Part shown: piece after piece, positions 1 to 7,993 of the stretch
How positions within the stretch are numbered: the first letter of the stretch is position 1
Layout of the letters: the number at the start of each line of letters is the position of its first letter
Origin: Crocinitomicaceae bacterium
Lineage (GTDB): Bacteria > Bacteroidota > Bacteroidia > Flavobacteriales_D > Crocinitomicaceae
NCBI GenBank assembly: GCA_021325675.1
Contig: JAJTCM010000002.1
Coordinates: 496,001 to 560,000 of the forward strand
Length of the DNA stretch: 64,000 bases
Direction: 5' to 3'
Notes under the pieces: generated by a model
What the model was told of the DNA's origin: nothing
The model's database searches: none
The model's input: the letters and a program-made list of their open reading frames with translations, nothing else
Program-made: the position numbers and the translations under genes

Positions 1-94
1 TGTCTTCCATGTTCAAAACAGCCATACCGAAGCTCACGGCGGCCAGGCAAATAATGCTGATAATCAAATATAAAGTCTGAATACGCTGGATCAT
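1..94 (-). CDS. DUF4293 family membrane protein, N-terminal fragment
   Basis: Only the first 31 codons are in the window; the gene runs off the left edge. It begins MIQRIQTLYL followed at once by a hydrophobic helix, which is the usual opening of the Bacteroidota DUF4293 four-helix membrane proteins of unknown function. The ATG lies 13 bases downstream of a perfect -7 box (108-115), which fixes the start. The assignment rests on the N-terminal motif alone, so a different small membrane protein with the same opening is possible. Confidence 0.6.
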   Translation of the reverse strand, partial: MIQRIQTLYLIISIICLAAVSFGMAVLNMED

Positions 95-107
95 GTTCTT
101 TTTTCTG

Positions 108-115
108 CAAAAATA
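108..115 (-). promoter_or_regulatory. Bacteroidota -7 promoter box of the DUF4293 gene
   Basis: Minus strand reads TATTTTTG, a full match to TAnnTTTG, 13 bases before the ATG at 94. TGCTAAT repeats lie directly upstream. Confidence 0.6.
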
Positions 116-118
116 CAA

Positions 119-158
119 GTTAATGTGCTAATATGCTAATACTTTAATGTGCTAATTG
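119..158. repeat. TGCTAAT heptamer repeat cluster
   Basis: Three copies of TGCTAAT (126-132, 134-140, 150-156), with the 13-mer TTAATGTGCTAAT perfectly repeated at 120-132 and 144-156. A related cluster occurs at 36147-36190. It sits just upstream of the DUF4293 promoter. Confidence 0.7.
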
Positions 159-188
159 AGTGAATTTAGCTCATTATCACATTAAAAA

Positions 189-905
189 TCATCCTTCGAA
201 AATGATGGAAAAGCTCCAGACTTTATTGCGCAGCTGGTCGATGGGGTTCGACACCGGTGTCAGGTCGTGGATAACGGCATTCTGAAACCCTTGTGAATAT
301 TTGATTTCAAGGCCCATTTTGAAATATACCGCAAAAAACTCTACGCCAACGCCAACTTGTCCCTGCCAGTCTTCGGCCTTGATCTTAACGAAAGGATCGG
401 TAAAGCTCTGGTTGGACTTTTCTGTAGACTGAAGATCGTATGTATACTGGATCCCGCCCAGCACATAGCTCGCGAAATTGTTGTAGCGCAGCGTCCGGAA
501 CTGCAGCATCAGCGGAAAATCCAGGTTGGTGGAGTTTACGCGTTCTTCGTTGACATCGTCCGTGGTTTTCTCCGGGTTGCTTGGCAAATAATAGTAGCGC
601 AGCACTCGTTCCTGGAACGAAAGCGAAGGCAGGAAACGCAGGCGAAGTATCGGTGTGCCGAGCTTCATTGTCGTTACGATCCCCAGCTGGCCTCCGGGCT
701 GGCTTGCATTTTCAAGTGAGGTTATGCCATATTTTTCATACGCATTCAGGGTAGGACGTGTCAAAAAATCCGCTGTGTTCCCGCCAAGCAAAAAGCCAAA
801 ATGGATCAGCTTCTCGTCAAATTTGCGGTAATTCTGAGGTTTTTGCTTTTGTGCCCAGCCGGACAGGGGAAACAAAATGATTAAGAAACAAGTTATTAAA
901 CGCAT
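189..905 (-). CDS. porT: Type IX secretion outer-membrane protein PorT
   Basis: 238 aa with a signal peptide (about residues 1-18, cleavage after GWA) followed by alternating beta-strand sequence typical of an 8-stranded outer-membrane barrel and ending in an aromatic strand (WSFSIIFEG). Length, the early FDEKLIHFGFLLGGN segment and its position directly after ubiE match PorT/SprT, which is required for type IX secretion and gliding in Bacteroidota. The gene starts 28 bases after the ubiE stop, so the two are probably cotranscribed. A generic OmpW/porin-like barrel is the alternative, but the neighbourhood favours PorT. Confidence 0.8.
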   Translation of the reverse strand: MRLITCFLIILFPLSGWAQKQKPQNYRKFDEKLIHFGFLLGGNTADFLTRPTLNAYEKYGITSLENASQPGGQLGIVTTMKLGTPILRLRFLPSLSFQERVLRYYYLPSNPEKTTDDVNEERVNSTNLDFPLMLQFRTLRYNNFASYVLGGIQYTYDLQSTEKSNQSFTDPFVKIKAEDWQGQVGVGVEFFAVYFKMGLEIKYSQGFQNAVIHDLTPVSNPIDQLRNKVWSFSIIFEG

Positions 906-933
906 ATGGTGGAATAACGCAAATTTTTCCGTT

Positions 934-1677
934 CTATTTTGTTCCGGAGTAAATTGTAGCGATCCCGCCCGAAACGAGTGTCGATTTCACGTCCTTGTAG
1001 CCCAGGGAAAGCAGGATTTTTTCAAAATCTTTTCCTTCGGGGAAGGCAGCAACCGATTCAGGAAGGTAAGCGTAAGCCTTTTCATCTTTCGAAATCCGTT
1101 TTCCGAAAAAAGGAATGATGTATTTGGAATGAAAAGCGTAATACTGCTTCACGGGGAATTTTTTCGGCTTTGAAAACTCCAGGATTTGCAGCTTGCCGCC
1201 GGGACGCACCACGCGCAGCATTTCTGCCAGCCCTTTCTCAAGGTTTTCAAAGTTCCGCACGCCAAAACCAACGGTCAAGGCGTCAAAATAATTGTCTTCG
1301 AAAGGCAGGTTTTCCGAATCGGCCAGGCGCATGGAAATGATGTGGTCCACTTTGCGTTTCACCATTTTTTCCCGCCCTTTCTGGAGCATTCCTTCAGAAA
1401 TATCAATCCCAACAACCTCTGTTGGTTTCAACTTCAACGCTTCCAGGGCAAAATCCCCAGTTCCGGTAGCAATGTCCAAAATTCGCTGCGGCTTCAGGTC
1501 GGCCAGCATCCGAATGGCTTTCTTCCGCCAGATCTTATCAATTCCCAGGGACAAAAAATGGTTCAGAAAGTCGTATTTCGCCGAGATATTGTTGAACATC
1601 TCCGCGACTTCCTCTTTCTTGCTTTTATCTGTATTCCCGTAGGGTTTTACTTCTTTTCTTTTGTCTTTGTCGCTCAT
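934..1677 (-). CDS. ubiE: Demethylmenaquinone methyltransferase (MenG/UbiE)
   Basis: 247 aa SAM-dependent methyltransferase making the last C-methylation of menaquinone (the main quinone of Bacteroidota). The UbiE signature begins at about residue 35 ([18 protein letters not shown]), SAM motif [11 protein letters not shown] is at 66-75, and the downstream segments [18 protein letters not shown] and the C-terminal [11 protein letters not shown] are characteristic. Full length. It precedes porT on the same strand; upstream is a 160-bp gap with a 14-bp tandem repeat. No good -7 box was found before it, so it may be read from the hldE-like gene upstream. Confidence 0.95.
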   Translation of the reverse strand: MSDKDKRKEVKPYGNTDKSKKEEVAEMFNNISAKYDFLNHFLSLGIDKIWRKKAIRMLADLKPQRILDIATGTGDFALEALKLKPTEVVGIDISEGMLQKGREKMVKRKVDHIISMRLADSENLPFEDNYFDALTVGFGVRNFENLEKGLAEMLRVVRPGGKLQILEFSKPKKFPVKQYYAFHSKYIIPFFGKRISKDEKAYAYLPESVAAFPEGKDFEKILLSLGYKDVKSTLVSGGIATIYSGTK

Positions 1678-1685
1678 TTGTATGA

Positions 1686-1722
1686 GAATGATGAGTGTTG
1701 AATGATGAGTGTTGAATGATGG
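1686..1722. repeat. 14-bp tandem repeat, 2.6 copies
   Basis: GAATGATGAGTGTT occurs at 1686-1699 and 1700-1713, then a partial copy to 1722. It lies immediately upstream of the ubiE start. The core GATGAGTGTTGAA recurs in inverted form near 2880, so this belongs to a small intergenic repeat family. Confidence 0.75.
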
Positions 1723-1838
1723 ATTATTTGTTTAAGTTTCTTTTTGCCGTTAAATGCTGCTTTTTAAGACCCTTAACACTTCCTTTGCTTTTCCGTTTAA
1801 CACTTCAAAATTCTCCTTGGTTATATATTCTGTTTCTT

Positions 1839-2831
1839 TTAATAATTCCAGCCAATAAATTGTTTCATCTCCTCCATCAGCTCTTCTTTGTCAATGCTGA
1901 CAACACCCGCTTTTTCGCACACAAGCCCGCCGGCGAGGTTGGAAACGGCCGCAATTTGTTCGATCGGCAAGCCTGCGCACAGGCAAAGTGTTGCTACGCT
2001 GATAACCGTATCTCCCGCACCGCTTACGTCGGCAATGTTACGGACATGCGCCGGGATATGGTGCTTTTCGCTTTCGTTCTTAATAAAAACACCGTGCTCC
2101 GACAGCGTTATAAAGGTAATTTCGTGCTTCAGCTTAGTCCGCAAGGATTCTACCGCTGCATCGAAAGCGAGTGTATCACTGATTGAAAAGCCCAGGTCGA
2201 GCCCTTCTTTCAATTCTTTTAAATTCGGCTTGAAGAGCGTCACGCCCTGGTAAGCAAAAAAGTTCTTTTTCTTCGGGTCAACGGTAGTTGCGACGCCTTT
2301 TTCGCGGCAAAGCGCAATAACACGCGTAATCAGTGATTCCGTTAAAACTCCTTTGTTATAGTCTTCGAATACGAGGGCGTCGATCCCGCTGCCGATTAAT
2401 GCTTCAATTTTTGCAAAAAGCCGGTCTTCATCAGCTTTGGAAATATCGTCCGTTTGCTCCGAATCGATCCGAAGTAATTGCTGGTTGTTACCAATGATCC
2501 GGGTTTTAACCGTTGTTTTACGGCCTTCGCTTTTTACCAAACCTTCGGAAGCCATATTGTTTTCTGCAAATAAGCCTGCCAGCCGCTTTCCTTCAAAATC
2601 ATCACCGATCAGCGAGCAAATCACCGGGCTTGCCCCCAGCGAAGCAAGGTTCAGCGCTACGTTCGCAGCCCCGCCCAAACGCTCATCTGTGGCGCGCAGG
2701 CTCACAATCGGAACGGGCGCTTCCGGGCTAATGCGGCTGACGTTTCCCAGGATATAGGAATCGAGCATCACATCACCTAAAACGATGATCTTTTTTTGCC
2801 GGAAGCTCTCAAATAAAGCCTGAATATCCAT
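1839..2831 (-). CDS. D-glycero-beta-D-manno-heptose-7-phosphate kinase (RfaE/HldE domain I)
   Basis: 330 aa PfkB-family sugar kinase. N-terminal VLGDVMLDSYILGNVSRISPE and RLGGAANVALNLASLGA are typical of RfaE domain I, and the PfkB signature 2 DVSGAGDT is at 268-275 with D274 as catalytic base. It phosphorylates heptose 7-phosphate at C1 in ADP-heptose synthesis for lipopolysaccharide. The cytidylyltransferase domain of bifunctional HldE is absent, so the adenylyltransfer step must be elsewhere. It is followed on the same strand by ubiE after 161 bases. Confidence 0.88.
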   Translation of the reverse strand: MDIQALFESFRQKKIIVLGDVMLDSYILGNVSRISPEAPVPIVSLRATDERLGGAANVALNLASLGASPVICSLIGDDFEGKRLAGLFAENNMASEGLVKSEGRKTTVKTRIIGNNQQLLRIDSEQTDDISKADEDRLFAKIEALIGSGIDALVFEDYNKGVLTESLITRVIALCREKGVATTVDPKKKNFFAYQGVTLFKPNLKELKEGLDLGFSISDTLAFDAAVESLRTKLKHEITFITLSEHGVFIKNESEKHHIPAHVRNIADVSGAGDTVISVATLCLCAGLPIEQIAAVSNLAGGLVCEKAGVVSIDKEELMEEMKQFIGWNY

Positions 2832-2840
2832 CTTGTTAAT

Positions 2841-2915
2841 ATTGAATTATGAATAGTGAGTGATTAATTAAGTGTCACTTTCAACACTCATCACCCAAAA
2901 TTCATCATTTAATTA
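2841..2915. repeat. Intergenic imperfect inverted repeat (GATGAGTG family)
   Basis: Left arm (about 2844-2872, GAATTATGAATAGTGAGTG) and right arm (2884-2915, whose reverse complement reads AATGATGAATTTTGGGTGATG) form a long imperfect palindrome between the heptose kinase start and the aminotransferase stop. The segment TTCAACACTCATC is the inverse of the 1686-1722 repeat core. Confidence 0.5.
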
Positions 2916-4102
2916 AGTTTTGCCAAAGCTTCTTTTACCCGCGCCATCGCTTTGCTCAACGTTTCCTCGGAAGCAGCGTAGGAAATCCGGATACAGTTCG
3001 GATCACCGAAAGCTTCACCGGTTACGAGTGCCACAAGGGCTTCGCTCAGCAAGTAAAGGCACAGGTCTTCCGCCGTATGGATTGTTGTTCCGTTATACGA
3101 TTTTCCGAAGAAGGAAGAAATATCAGGGAATACATAAAATGCGCCCTGCGGAACGTTTGTTTTAACGCCCGGCATATCGTTTAAAGCGGCCAAAACCAGG
3201 TCGCGACGACCTTTGAATGCGGTAATCATATCTTTCAATACCGAAGGATCGGCTTTCATCGCTGCAATTGAAGCCCGCTGGGTAATTGAGCATGTTCCGG
3301 AGGTAAACTGCCCCTGGATTTTGTTGCAGGCGTCAGCAATCGCTTTCGGAGCGCCAACATAGCCCAAACGCCAGCCGGTCATCGCCCAGGCTTTGGAAAC
3401 GCCGTTAACGGTAACTACCTGTTCGTATACTTCCGGGAATTGCGCCAGGCTGGCGTGTTTTCCTGCGAAGTTGATGTGCTCATAAATTTCATCGGCAATA
3501 ACTACAATATGAGGGTATTTTGCGATTACCTGCGCCAGGGCAGCCAGTTCTTCTTTTGAATAAACAGAGCCCGTCGGGTTGCACGGCGTAGAGAAAATGA
3601 TCATTTTACTTTTCGGTGTAACTGCCGCTTCGAGCTGGGCCGCGGTGATCTTAAAATCCGTATCAATTCCTGCTTCGATGATCACCGGAACGCCTTCTGA
3701 TACTTTCACAATTTCTACATAGGAAACCCAATACGGCGCCGGGATAATCACTTCATCCCCCGGATCAATGCAGCTCAGCACGACGTTCGCAATGGATTGC
3801 TTGGCGCCCGTTGATACTACAATCTGGTCTTTACCATAGCTGAGATTGTTATCACGCCTGAACTTCATGGAAATCGCTTCCCGCAGATCGTCGTAGCCTG
3901 AAACCGGTGTATACGTGGTGTAATTCTGCTCCATAGCTTCCACGGCAGCCTGCTTGATGAAACCCGGTGTGTGAAAATCCGGCTCTCCCAGGCTCAGGGA
4001 AATGATGTCTTTGCCCTGGGCTTTGAGCTCCCTGGAAATGCGTGACATAGCCAGTGTCGCAGATTCTTCCATCGCTTCGAGGCGTTTCGATAACTTAATC
4101 AT
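2909..4102 (-). CDS. Pyridoxal-phosphate aminotransferase, class I/II (aspartate-type)
   Basis: 397 aa fold-type I aminotransferase. Visible: LGEPDFHTP (about 38-46), STGAKQ (97-102), STPCNPTG (171-178), ADEIYEH, and the PLP lysine K237 in SKAWAMTGWRLGY; the C-terminal NCIRISYAAS holds the substrate-binding Arg. The frame stays open to 4390, but that extension would cover the divergent gene at 4215 and lie upstream of the -7 box at 4124-4131, so the start is the ATG at 4102 (MIKLSKRLEAM). Most likely aspartate/aromatic aminotransferase; exact substrate cannot be read from sequence. Confidence 0.9.
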   Translation of the reverse strand: MIKLSKRLEAMEESATLAMSRISRELKAQGKDIISLSLGEPDFHTPGFIKQAAVEAMEQNYTTYTPVSGYDDLREAISMKFRRDNNLSYGKDQIVVSTGAKQSIANVVLSCIDPGDEVIIPAPYWVSYVEIVKVSEGVPVIIEAGIDTDFKITAAQLEAAVTPKSKMIIFSTPCNPTGSVYSKEELAALAQVIAKYPHIVVIADEIYEHINFAGKHASLAQFPEVYEQVVTVNGVSKAWAMTGWRLGYVGAPKAIADACNKIQGQFTSGTCSITQRASIAAMKADPSVLKDMITAFKGRRDLVLAALNDMPGVKTNVPQGAFYVFPDISSFFGKSYNGTTIHTAEDLCLYLLSEALVALVTGEAFGDPNCIRISYAASEETLSKAMARVKEALAKLN

Positions 4103-4123
4103 AAATTCAACTCTATTTGAATG

Positions 4124-4131
4124 CAAAACTA
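4124..4131 (-). promoter_or_regulatory. -7 box of the aminotransferase gene
   Basis: Minus strand TAGTTTTG, 21 bases before the ATG at 4102; full match to TAnnTTTG. It rules out the longer upstream start. Confidence 0.6.
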
Positions 4132-4142
4132 AAAAATAATTA

Positions 4143-4150
4143 TAGATTTG
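4143..4150 (+). promoter_or_regulatory. -7 box for the divergent secreted-protein gene
   Basis: TAGATTTG matches TAnnTTTG and faces the gene at 4215, implying a leader of roughly 60 bases. It is nearly back-to-back with the box at 4124-4131. Confidence 0.45.
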
Positions 4151-4214
4151 CTTTACTTTTAAGTGTGTTTGGTTCAGTTTTTGAATTGCTGTCCTCAAAT
4201 TAATGCCCAATCTT

Positions 4215-5180
4215 ATGAAAAAACATTTACTAGCCGGTTTTTTAGCCCTTTCTTTCGTTTCGGGTGCACAAGACGTCGACCCGATGAAATATTTTATGAT
4301 CGAGTATAATGTGCCGCCGCGTACCCAGGATTTTAGCAGCGCCCGCAACTTTTTCATTGAAGCCAGCAATTCCACTCCTTTTGAGATCAAAAAAGCGGTA
4401 GAAAATGAAATTAATCCGAATTATTACCTGATAGTAGCTGATCCGTCACTCGCCGATGTACGTTTGCAGATCAATACGTCAAGCAGCAATGCTTCGCCAA
4501 AAAAATACAGCGCTACTACGGAAGAAAAGACCGACAGCAAAGGTAAAAAATATACGGTGACAAACCATAAATACCAGGCGAGCTACAAATACAGCGCGAT
4601 GATTGAAATGTATAATGCACAGGGACAAATCGTGCGTTCCGTAATTGAAAACGGGAACAGTACGCTGGAATACACCGATACAGATATGACACGCGCCGAT
4701 CAGAAATTTGAAGACAAGCGCACTAAGGACGAAAGCAGCTGGCTCAACTCCCTGATCATGAAATGCTATATGGCTTTGGAGAACGATTATTTTTATGCCC
4801 TTGAAACAGCCAGGCTCGCCCCGCTTGAGCTCAAATCGCGTAAATACGATTACACCGATCTCAACGAAGCCTCAACGACCGTACTTCTTTGGATGGAAGG
4901 CAAAAATTATTCGCTAGAGAACGAACCCTTGAAAAAGGCCATGGTTATTTTCCAGGAAACAGCAGGCGATGTCAACAAGGAAGAGCGTAAAGCCCGCGTC
5001 AACTCGGAAGTAGGCGCCCTCTGCGATTATATGCTCGCCCTCGTTTATTTCTGCTCCAAAGATTATGCGAAAGCCAATGAACTGATCCTCGCGTCCGAAA
5101 GCCTGGATAAGCGCTTACATTCTTCGCAGGAAGCGATTAAGGATTCATGCAAAAAACTGAAGGATAAAAATGCTTTTTGA
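4215..5180 (+). CDS. Secreted protein of unknown function
   Basis: 321 aa from the ATG at 4215 (an in-frame ATG at 4203 would put four residues before the signal peptide). Signal peptide MKKHLLAGFLALSFVSGAQ, then a soluble region with no motif I recognise. Residues around 100-135 (ATTEEKTDSKGKKYTVTN) are polar, followed by a strand-rich part, and the last 100 residues are helical with a TPR-like pattern (ALCDYMLALVYFCSKDYAKANELI). Divergent from the aminotransferase and convergent with the TPR lipoprotein. Probably periplasmic; function unknown. Confidence 0.75.
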   Translation: MKKHLLAGFLALSFVSGAQDVDPMKYFMIEYNVPPRTQDFSSARNFFIEASNSTPFEIKKAVENEINPNYYLIVADPSLADVRLQINTSSSNASPKKYSATTEEKTDSKGKKYTVTNHKYQASYKYSAMIEMYNAQGQIVRSVIENGNSTLEYTDTDMTRADQKFEDKRTKDESSWLNSLIMKCYMALENDYFYALETARLAPLELKSRKYDYTDLNEASTTVLLWMEGKNYSLENEPLKKAMVIFQETAGDVNKEERKARVNSEVGALCDYMLALVYFCSKDYAKANELILASESLDKRLHSSQEAIKDSCKKLKDKNAF

Positions 5181-5257
5181 ATGGAGAATGGAAAATTGAG
5201 CATGAAGAATTAAAGCTAGAATACATTTCCATCCTCAACTCTACATTTTTAATTCTC
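5180..5257. repeat. Intergenic inverted repeat between convergent genes
   Basis: The left arm near 5184-5211 (GAGAATGGAAAATTGAG...) and the reverse complement of 5229-5256 (GAGAATTAAAAATGTAGAG...) are similar, giving an imperfect palindrome that fills the gap between two converging genes and overlaps the end of the lipoprotein gene. It could act as a bidirectional terminator. Confidence 0.5.
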
Positions 5258-5812
5258 CTCAGACGCTTCCTTAATCCGCAGCTCAACCAGCTCATCAAAG
5301 CTCAGGTTGAGGTGCGCCAGGCGGAATTCCACCATTTCTTTGGTTTCCGCGTTGATATTCGGAAATTCTTCGAGCAGCTGCGTATAATATTTCCTGATCA
5401 CCTCTTTATTCTGCGTGATTTCCCCTGTTGAGCCTGCATTCAGGAGCAAAGTTGCGCGGTTGGGATAGTTCGGGTATTTCACCAGCAAGGTATCCGTGTA
5501 TTTCAGCGCCAAAACGTATTCTTTTTTCTGAATATACAATTGCTGCACTTTATCAAGACATTCAGCTGCGTAAGCGTTTTTCGGGTAATAGCGGTAATAT
5601 TCCAGGTGGAGCGCTATTGCCGTATCCAGGATTTCTTTTGGAAAACGAAAATCGCTTTGCTCCATCGTGTTTTTATACAAAACCTGCAGGGAATCGTTGA
5701 TTTTCGTGATCTTTGTTTTGAGCTCCTTTTGGGAAGGGGCCTGTTTTTCAGCTTCACCGGAACAAGCAGCGATAACTGCGGCTGCAAACGCAAAAAGAAA
5801 TAATTTTTTCAT
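5249..5812 (-). CDS. TPR-containing lipoprotein
   Basis: 187 aa. Lipoprotein signal MKKLFLFAFAAAVIAAC (lipobox IAAC, C17) followed by a charged linker and two to three helix-turn-helix TPR-like units (PKNAYAAECLDKVQQLYI, ALKYTDTLLVKYPNYPNRA, VIRKYYTQLLEEFPNIN), resembling a short BamD-like protein. Its start overlaps the deformylase stop by 4 bases (ATGA), so it is translated with def. Role unknown; likely a protein-interaction scaffold at the periplasmic face of a membrane. Confidence 0.8.
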   Translation of the reverse strand: MKKLFLFAFAAAVIAACSGEAEKQAPSQKELKTKITKINDSLQVLYKNTMEQSDFRFPKEILDTAIALHLEYYRYYPKNAYAAECLDKVQQLYIQKKEYVLALKYTDTLLVKYPNYPNRATLLLNAGSTGEITQNKEVIRKYYTQLLEEFPNINAETKEMVEFRLAHLNLSFDELVELRIKEASEEN

Positions 5813-6408
5813 CGCTTGCCTCTCAGGGTTGCCGGAAATTTCATTTTGTAATCCACGCTGATCTCCCCTTTGGAAATATTCGTCAGCTTTTTAGTCAGAA
5901 GCCTGCGCTTCAGCGCCGACAAATGATCGGTGAACAAAACGCCTTCAATGTGATCGTATTCATGCTGGATGATGCGCGCCGAGTAACCGTCAAAGGTTTC
6001 GGTATGCTGTTTCCAGTTTTCATCGTAATAAGTAACGGTTATCTGCTCTTTGCGGAATACTTCCTCGCGGATTTTCGGAATGCTCAGGCAGCCTTCGTTA
6101 AAGCCCCATTCTTCACCTTCCTCTTTTGTGATGCGCGGATTGATGAAAACACGCTTGAAATCTTCCATACCGGCTGCTTTCGGATCGTCCTCCTCGTCTT
6201 CTTCCTTTTCCGTAAACGGGCTGCCGTCCACCACGAACATACGGATGGAAAGCCCCACCTGCGGAGCAGCAAGCCCAACGCCTGCAGCATTATACATCGT
6301 TTCAAACATGTTGCTGATCAGCTCGTCCAGTTTCGGATAGTTTTTGTCAATGTCTACCGCCACTTTTTTTAAAACCGGGTCGCCGTATGCTACAATTGGT
6401 AATATCAT
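5809..6408 (-). CDS. def: Peptide deformylase
   Basis: 199 aa metalloenzyme that removes the N-formyl group from nascent proteins. The three motifs are intact: GVGLAAPQVG (43-52, Q50), EGCLS (C107) and HEYDH (H149, E150, H153), giving the Cys/His/His metal site. Between motifs 1 and 2 there is a very acidic insertion (residues 66-75, KEKEEDEEDD-like) common in Bacteroidota deformylases. A TAAATTTG -7 box lies at 6438-6445. Followed by the TPR lipoprotein with a 4-base overlap. Confidence 0.97.
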   Translation of the reverse strand: MILPIVAYGDPVLKKVAVDIDKNYPKLDELISNMFETMYNAAGVGLAAPQVGLSIRMFVVDGSPFTEKEEDEEDDPKAAGMEDFKRVFINPRITKEEGEEWGFNEGCLSIPKIREEVFRKEQITVTYYDENWKQHTETFDGYSARIIQHEYDHIEGVLFTDHLSALKRRLLTKKLTNISKGEISVDYKMKFPATLRGKR

Positions 6409-6437
6409 ATTCTTTATCGTATCTAAATAAGAGCATG

Positions 6438-6445
6438 CAAATTTA
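6438..6445 (-). promoter_or_regulatory. -7 box of the def operon
   Basis: Minus strand TAAATTTG, full TAnnTTTG match, 29 bases upstream of the def ATG. Confidence 0.6.
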
Positions 6446-6479
6446 CGAAAAATAATTTTTTGAAGATCAGGGTTCGATT

Positions 6480-6508
6480 TTTAACAAATTGCAGCAATTT
6501 TTGTTAAA
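6480..6508. repeat. Inverted repeat in the def/saccharopine dehydrogenase divergent region
   Basis: TTTAACAAATTGC and its near-complement GCAATTTTTGTTAAA form a hairpin around a very short loop, followed on the plus strand by a run of T. It could be an operator or the terminator of a short plus-strand transcript. Confidence 0.4.
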
Positions 6509-6555
6509 TTTTTTTATTTAAATGGGTTTTGTAGGCTTTGAATTAACGAAAATCG

Positions 6556-6563
6556 TATTTTTG
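6556..6563 (+). promoter_or_regulatory. -7 box of the saccharopine dehydrogenase gene
   Basis: TATTTTTG, full TAnnTTTG match, 18 bases upstream of the ATG at 6582. It excludes the alternative start at 6522. Confidence 0.6.
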
Positions 6564-6581
6564 CCTTCAAGAAAACAAACT

Positions 6582-7913
6582 ATGCAAACGATTCTTGTTT
6601 TAGGGGCCGGATTATCCAGTTCATCTTTAATACGTTACTTACTTCATAACGCCCCGAAATACAATTGGCAGGTTCGCATTACCGACCAGAATATCGAGAC
6701 TGTCAACCATAAAATTAACGGAAACCCGCATGGAGTTGCACTCAGCTTCAATGCAACCAGCAGCGCTGAACGCCTTCCGGAAATAGAAAAGGCAGATCTT
6801 GTTATCAGTATGCTCCCGGCCCGTTTCCATGTAGAAGTTGCCCGGGACTGTATCTCCCTGAAAAAAAATCTTATTACCCCTTCTTACGTTTCCCCGGAAA
6901 TGAGGGCGCTCGATGCGGAAGCCAAAGCAGCCGGGATTATTATCCTGAATGAAATCGGTGTTGATCCCGGGATCGACCACATGAGCGCAATGAAAATCAT
7001 CGACGAGATCCGCGCGGAAGGCGGCACGGTTACCAGCTTCAAATCTTATTGCGGCGGTTTGATCTCACCGGAAAGCGACGACAATCCGTGGAACTACAAA
7101 TTTACGTGGAACCCCCGAAATGTGGTCCTCGCTGGTCAAGGTTCGGCTGCCTGCTATATTGAAAAAGGCGAATACAAATACATTCCTTATCACCGGCTGT
7201 TTTCGCGGCTGGATCAGATTGATATTCCGCACTACGGTTCTTTCGAAGGTTACGCTAACAGGGATTCTCTTTCCTACCGCCGGGTTTACGGCCTGGATGA
7301 GATCCCGACTATTTTCCGGGGAACGCTGCGCAAAGCAGGATTTGCAACTTCCTGGAATGTATTCGTTCTCCTGGGAATGACTGATGATTCTTATACGCTT
7401 GCGAACGCGGAAGGCATGACGGCGCGGAATTTCCTCAATGCTTTCCTTCCATACGAATCAGGGGTAAGCGTCGAAGACAAGCTCATGCGTTTTTTAGGAA
7501 ACGACCCTGAAATTTTTGATAAAATCAGCTGGCTGGGATTCTTTGATAATTCAGAGATTATCGGCTTTAAAGATGCCACTCCTGCACAATTGCTTGAGAA
7601 AATCCTCGTGAGAAAATGGGCCCTGAAACCGGGTGACAAAGACATGCTCGTCATGTACCACGAATTTTTCTATGAGCTGAATGGCGAAAAGCGTAAAATT
7701 TCTTCTTCCATGGTCAATATCGGTGAAGACCAGGTGTACACTTCCATGAGCAATACCGTCGGGCTCCCGGTGGCTATCGCAGCGAAGATGATCCTGACCG
7801 GAGCGCTCAGCCTCAAGGGCGTACAAATCCCTGTTTTAGCTGAGATGTACACACCAATCCTGGATGAGCTCAGCACTTTCGGCATTACATTTATCGAGAA
7901 AAAAGACCGTTAA
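6582..7913 (+). CDS. Saccharopine dehydrogenase family protein
   Basis: 443 aa from the ATG at 6582 (MQTILVLGAGLSSSSLIRYL), chosen because an earlier in-frame ATG at 6522 lies upstream of the -7 box. The N-terminal Rossmann motif LGAGLSSSSL binds NAD(P); LVISMLPARFHVEVA, NEIGVDPGIDHMSAM and FKSYCGGLISPE are hallmarks of the saccharopine reductase/dehydrogenase family. The family interconverts saccharopine and lysine or aminoadipate semialdehyde. No second lysine-pathway gene is beside it. Full length; direction of the reaction cannot be told. Confidence 0.9.
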   Translation: MQTILVLGAGLSSSSLIRYLLHNAPKYNWQVRITDQNIETVNHKINGNPHGVALSFNATSSAERLPEIEKADLVISMLPARFHVEVARDCISLKKNLITPSYVSPEMRALDAEAKAAGIIILNEIGVDPGIDHMSAMKIIDEIRAEGGTVTSFKSYCGGLISPESDDNPWNYKFTWNPRNVVLAGQGSAACYIEKGEYKYIPYHRLFSRLDQIDIPHYGSFEGYANRDSLSYRRVYGLDEIPTIFRGTLRKAGFATSWNVFVLLGMTDDSYTLANAEGMTARNFLNAFLPYESGVSVEDKLMRFLGNDPEIFDKISWLGFFDNSEIIGFKDATPAQLLEKILVRKWALKPGDKDMLVMYHEFFYELNGEKRKISSSMVNIGEDQVYTSMSNTVGLPVAIAAKMILTGALSLKGVQIPVLAEMYTPILDELSTFGITFIEKKDR

Positions 7914-7993
7914 AGGATTTTTTTTAAGGCCTGTCAACAAATAGTCATGTTTATCGATTGATTTTTATATCTTTACACAAAATAAATCATCTT

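Noticed and set aside
4103-4390. Aminotransferase frame extended upstream to 4390
   Set aside because: The extension would overlap the divergent secreted-protein gene at 4215 and include the promoter box at 4124-4131; the protein family begins at MIKLSKRL.
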